Shown here piece by piece: positions 6,422 to 8,354 of a stretch of 8,354 nucleotides of DNA (position 1 is its first letter; every line of letters starts with the position of its first letter). The translations under genes and the position numbers were made by a program. Under the pieces are notes generated by a model. That model was not told where the DNA came from, searched no databases, and saw nothing but the letters and a program-made list of their open reading frames with translations. The stretch comes from an uncultured Pseudomonadota bacterium (lineage in GTDB: Bacteria; Myxococcota_A; UBA796; GCA-2862545): contig CALATR010001031.1 of the NCBI GenBank assembly GCA_937891875.1, forward strand, positions 1-8,354, given 5' to 3'.

Positions 6422-6811
6422 ATGCACAGACTCGTCCCCGTTCTGGCGTTGGTGTCCGGGCTCGCGGCTTGCGGCCCCGAGGACACCGACGACCTGTGTG
6501 ATCGCGAGGTCCCCCTGACCTACCAGAGCTGGGGTCAGGGCTTCGTGCACACCCACTGCAATGGCTGCCACAGCTCGATCATCGCCGAGGGCCAGCGCCG
6601 CGGCGCGCCTCTGGGGGTCGACTTCGACACCTACGGCGGGGTCCTGCAGTGGGTCGAGCGCATCGAGGACCGCACCATCATCGCCGGGCAGGAGGAGCGC
6701 GCGCAGATGCCGCCTGGCGGCGGACCGACCGCGGAAGAGCTCCAGATGCTCCACGAGTGGATCCAGTGTTCGGTCTACCCGGACAAGCAGGAGTGGGGAG
6801 GCCCGGAATGA
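6422..6811 (+). CDS. Small c-type-cytochrome-like lipoprotein (PSCyt1-like)
   Basis: The product is 129 residues, with a signal peptide ending in L-A-A-C (Cys17) and a tether GPEDTDD. The fold signature follows: 'FVHTHCNGCHSS' with haem-binding CNGCH at 46-50, then 'GVDFDTYGGV' (65-74), then QMPPGGGPTAEEL (95-107), in which Met96 is the likely distal haem ligand, and a closing 'LHEWIQC'. This order (CxxCH, LDF/DTY, MPP, EEL..L..WI) matches planctomycete-type cytochrome c (PSCyt1) and similar monohaem domains. Cys26 and Cys116 may form a disulfide. It probably passes electrons to or from the CxxCH-bearing DUF1588-like protein, or senses redox state; this is inference. The gene starts 10 nt after the DUF1501 stop. 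The only upstream purine run, GAGGG, is just 3 nt from the ATG, so initiation may depend on coupling to the upstream gene. Confidence 0.85.
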   Translation: MHRLVPVLALVSGLAACGPEDTDDLCDREVPLTYQSWGQGFVHTHCNGCHSSIIAEGQRRGAPLGVDFDTYGGVLQWVERIEDRTIIAGQEERAQMPPGGGPTAEELQMLHEWIQCSVYPDKQEWGGPE

Positions 6812-7482
6812 GGCGCTTGGCCCTGGCGTGTACGGCGCTCCTGGCGCTCGGTGCGTGCAACGAGACCGGCCTGTCCCGCGGCGAGCTGCCCGACCCGGCA
6901 GACCCGCCCGAGCGGGAGCTGGACCTGTGGGGCACGCCGCCGTCGGACTGGCAGAACTGCTACGGCGGCCTGCGCGGCATCTACTACAACCTCACCCCGG
7001 GCCATCCCGACGTCGAGACCTACCTCGACGACCCGATGGACCCCGAGGGCAGCGTGCCCGCCCTCGACGAGCTCGACTGGTGGGATGGCGCGGCCTCCTT
7101 CCAGCGCTACGACGCCACCACCGACTTCGGCCCCAACTGGTGGCCCGTCGACGGCGGATTCCAGGGAGATCCCCAGTACTTCGCCGCACGGTGGGTCGGC
7201 TGGCTGCGGGTCACCCAGCGCAACCGGGACCACGACTTCGTGGTCGGCGCGGCCAGCGACATGTGGGTCAAGCTCGACGACGACGTGCTGATCCAGATGA
7301 ACGACAACGACGAGTTCGAGAGCGAGGTCCAGACCCATCGCCTCGAGACCGGCGTCTACCGCCTGGACGTGCGCTACGCCCACCGCCTCGGCGAGACCAA
7401 CGGCTTCCGCTTCCGCGTCGCCAGCGATGAGATCATCATCTGCTCCCCCGAGTTCGGGGACGAGCCGGAGACGGAGGAGTAG
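6808..7482 (+). CDS. PA14-domain lipoprotein
   Basis: The product is 224 residues, with a signal peptide ending in L-G-A-C (Cys17) and a Pro/Asp/Glu-rich linker to about residue 48. Residues about 53-205 read as one PA14 domain: 'GGLRGIYYN' at the start, 'FAARWVGWLRV' (125-135), 'DHDFVVGAASDMWVKLDDDVLI' split over the central strands (141-162), 'LETGVYRLDVRYAH' (179-192) and 'GFRFRV' (199-204). PA14 is a beta-barrel that commonly binds carbohydrates and is found in glycosidases and adhesins. Cys51 and Cys212 bracket the domain and could close it by a disulfide. The usual Asp-Asp pair of the calcium loop reads Asp151-Met152 here. The start was set at the ATG overlapping the previous stop (ATGA), with GGGGAGG 6 nt upstream; the frame stays open further upstream but has no signal peptide there. 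A substrate- or surface-binding subunit is the likely role. Confidence 0.87.
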   Translation: MRRLALACTALLALGACNETGLSRGELPDPADPPERELDLWGTPPSDWQNCYGGLRGIYYNLTPGHPDVETYLDDPMDPEGSVPALDELDWWDGAASFQRYDATTDFGPNWWPVDGGFQGDPQYFAARWVGWLRVTQRNRDHDFVVGAASDMWVKLDDDVLIQMNDNDEFESEVQTHRLETGVYRLDVRYAHRLGETNGFRFRVASDEIIICSPEFGDEPETEE

Positions 7483-7483
7483 C

Positions 7484-8354
7484 TCACTCCAGGCGCAGCG
7501 GTCGGGTCGAGATCTCGTTGACCTCGGTCGGAGCGGGCAGGTCCGCGATGATGCTGAGCAGGCTCGGATCGAGGTCCAGCTGGACCTTCGCGCCAAGCCC
7601 CCTGCGCCGGACCTTGCCGTTCGAGTCGGTGCCCGCCGAGCCGGGGGTGCCCTTGAGGCTGAAGGCCCGCTTCAACCGGACGTCCGCCTTCAGGCGCCCC
7701 GAGGCCCAGTGGTCGTATCGCACCTCCAGCTTGAAGGTGTTCTTCTTGGCCAGCTGGGCATAGGCGGTGAGGAGCGTGCCCTGTCCCCCCAGCTTGACCT
7801 GCGCCTGGCTCAAGACCGCGGTCAGCGCACTGTTGGGGAAGCCGGCCGCGATGGCCCTCTTGTTGATGTCAGCGAGCAGGAGCGCGCCTCCCGACTGCTG
7901 CTGCAGGGCGATCAGCTGCTTCTGGTCCAACTCTACTTCGGTCGCCACCTTGAAGATGTTCAAGAACGGCTGACCCTCCCGGTACAGGTGCGCCAGCTCT
8001 CCCTTGACGTTGTGGCCCAGCGCGTTGACGTCCACGGTGTGGTGCGTCGAGGTGGCCCGCTGGGTGCGCAGCGTCCCGTCCTCCTTTCGACCATAGGCGA
8101 CCCCCAGGCTGCGCTTCTGGGTGTAGGACAGGCTGTTCTTCCCGGTGTTGCCCTCCGCCTTCACCCCGGCGCTGCCCTCGCCCTGGCTGGTGACCCAGTC
8201 GTTGCTGTCCAGCTTGCCGGCCACGTCTCCCTCGCGCTCCGTCGGGTCCAGGGGTCGGAACGCATCCTGGGCGCCCCTTCCGAACAGGGCGTCTGCCTTC
8301 TTGGAGTCCACCGCCGAGACCATCCGGTGCAGCGCAGCGAGCAGGAGCGTCAAC
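7484..8354 (-). CDS. Hypothetical protein, C-terminal part, 5' end outside window
   Basis: The minus-strand frame is open from the right edge to a TGA at 7486-7484, giving 289 complete codons. No convincing start is visible: the first codon in view is TTG at 8353 with nothing upstream to judge it by, so the protein probably begins outside. I do not recognise the family. There is no cysteine, no clear membrane segment and no CxxCH. Composition is richer in Lys, Gln, Asn and Ser than the neighbouring genes. Alternating polar/hydrophobic stretches such as 'NTFKLEVRYDHWASGRLKADVRL' and 'GLGAKVQLDLDP' suggest beta strands, while 'LDQKQLIALQQQSGGALLLADIN' looks helical. It converges on the PA14 gene with one base between stop codons, so it is not part of that operon. 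The G/C-rich third positions support it being a real gene. Confidence 0.72.
   Translation of the reverse strand, partial: LTLLLAALHRMVSAVDSKKADALFGRGAQDAFRPLDPTEREGDVAGKLDSNDWVTSQGEGSAGVKAEGNTGKNSLSYTQKRSLGVAYGRKEDGTLRTQRATSTHHTVDVNALGHNVKGELAHLYREGQPFLNIFKVATEVELDQKQLIALQQQSGGALLLADINKRAIAAGFPNSALTAVLSQAQVKLGGQGTLLTAYAQLAKKNTFKLEVRYDHWASGRLKADVRLKRAFSLKGTPGSAGTDSNGKVRRRGLGAKVQLDLDPSLLSIIADLPAPTEVNEISTRPLRLE

Noticed and set aside
5062..6486. 474-codon open frame on the minus strand
   Set aside because: Antisense to the DUF1501 gene, which has clear family motifs; the product is Arg/Ala/His/Val-rich without recognisable domains.
7446..7459. CCCCGA-GT-TCGGGG palindrome near the end of the PA14 gene
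   Set aside because: It lies in coding sequence with no following T-run; in G/C-rich DNA such short palindromes are common.
7476..7490. GGAGT-5nt-ACTCC inverted repeat spanning both convergent stop codons
   Set aside because: The stem is only 5 bp and there is no T-tract on either side, too weak to call a bidirectional terminator.

Overview
The window is GC-rich, densely coded DNA of the kind found in Myxococcota and related former deltaproteobacteria. Three things point there: strong G/C bias at codon third positions, a MopE-type 'DxDxDG...CDGxDNDC' lipoprotein, and a run of lipoproteins next to a DUF1501 protein. The taxon is inferred from gene content only; no rRNA or other marker is present.

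Layout. (1) 1-1496, minus strand: a lipoprotein cut by the window edge, with an ASH/choice-of-anchor-like domain, four MopE-type Asp/Cys repeats (the last one incomplete) and a right-handed beta-helix of about 26-residue coils. (2) 1497-1636: a 140-bp divergent intergenic region, the only gene-free stretch, with a perfect 7-bp inverted repeat. (3) 1637-7482, plus strand: six tightly packed genes that look like one operon. In order they are two lipoproteins of unknown function that share a C...CxxC...C cysteine pattern, a DUF1549/DUF1588/DUF1585-like lipoprotein with one CxxCH haem motif, a Tat-exported DUF1501 protein, a small c-type-cytochrome-like lipoprotein, and a PA14-domain lipoprotein. 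(4) 7484-8354, minus strand: the C-terminal part of an unrecognised, cysteine-free protein that converges on the operon with a single base between stop codons.

How the genes may work together. All six operon products carry export signals (five lipobox signals, one Tat signal) and none looks cytoplasmic. The set resembles the planctomycete-type 'PSCyt' systems, in which a cytochrome-like domain, a PA14 or other ligand-binding domain and DUF1549-type domains occur together, often fused, beside a DUF1501 gene. Here the parts are separate lipoproteins. A reasonable hypothesis is an envelope-anchored redox/hydrolase complex acting on a polymer or sulfated/phosphorylated substrate outside the cytoplasm. 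No biochemical function is established for the DUF families, so this remains inference.
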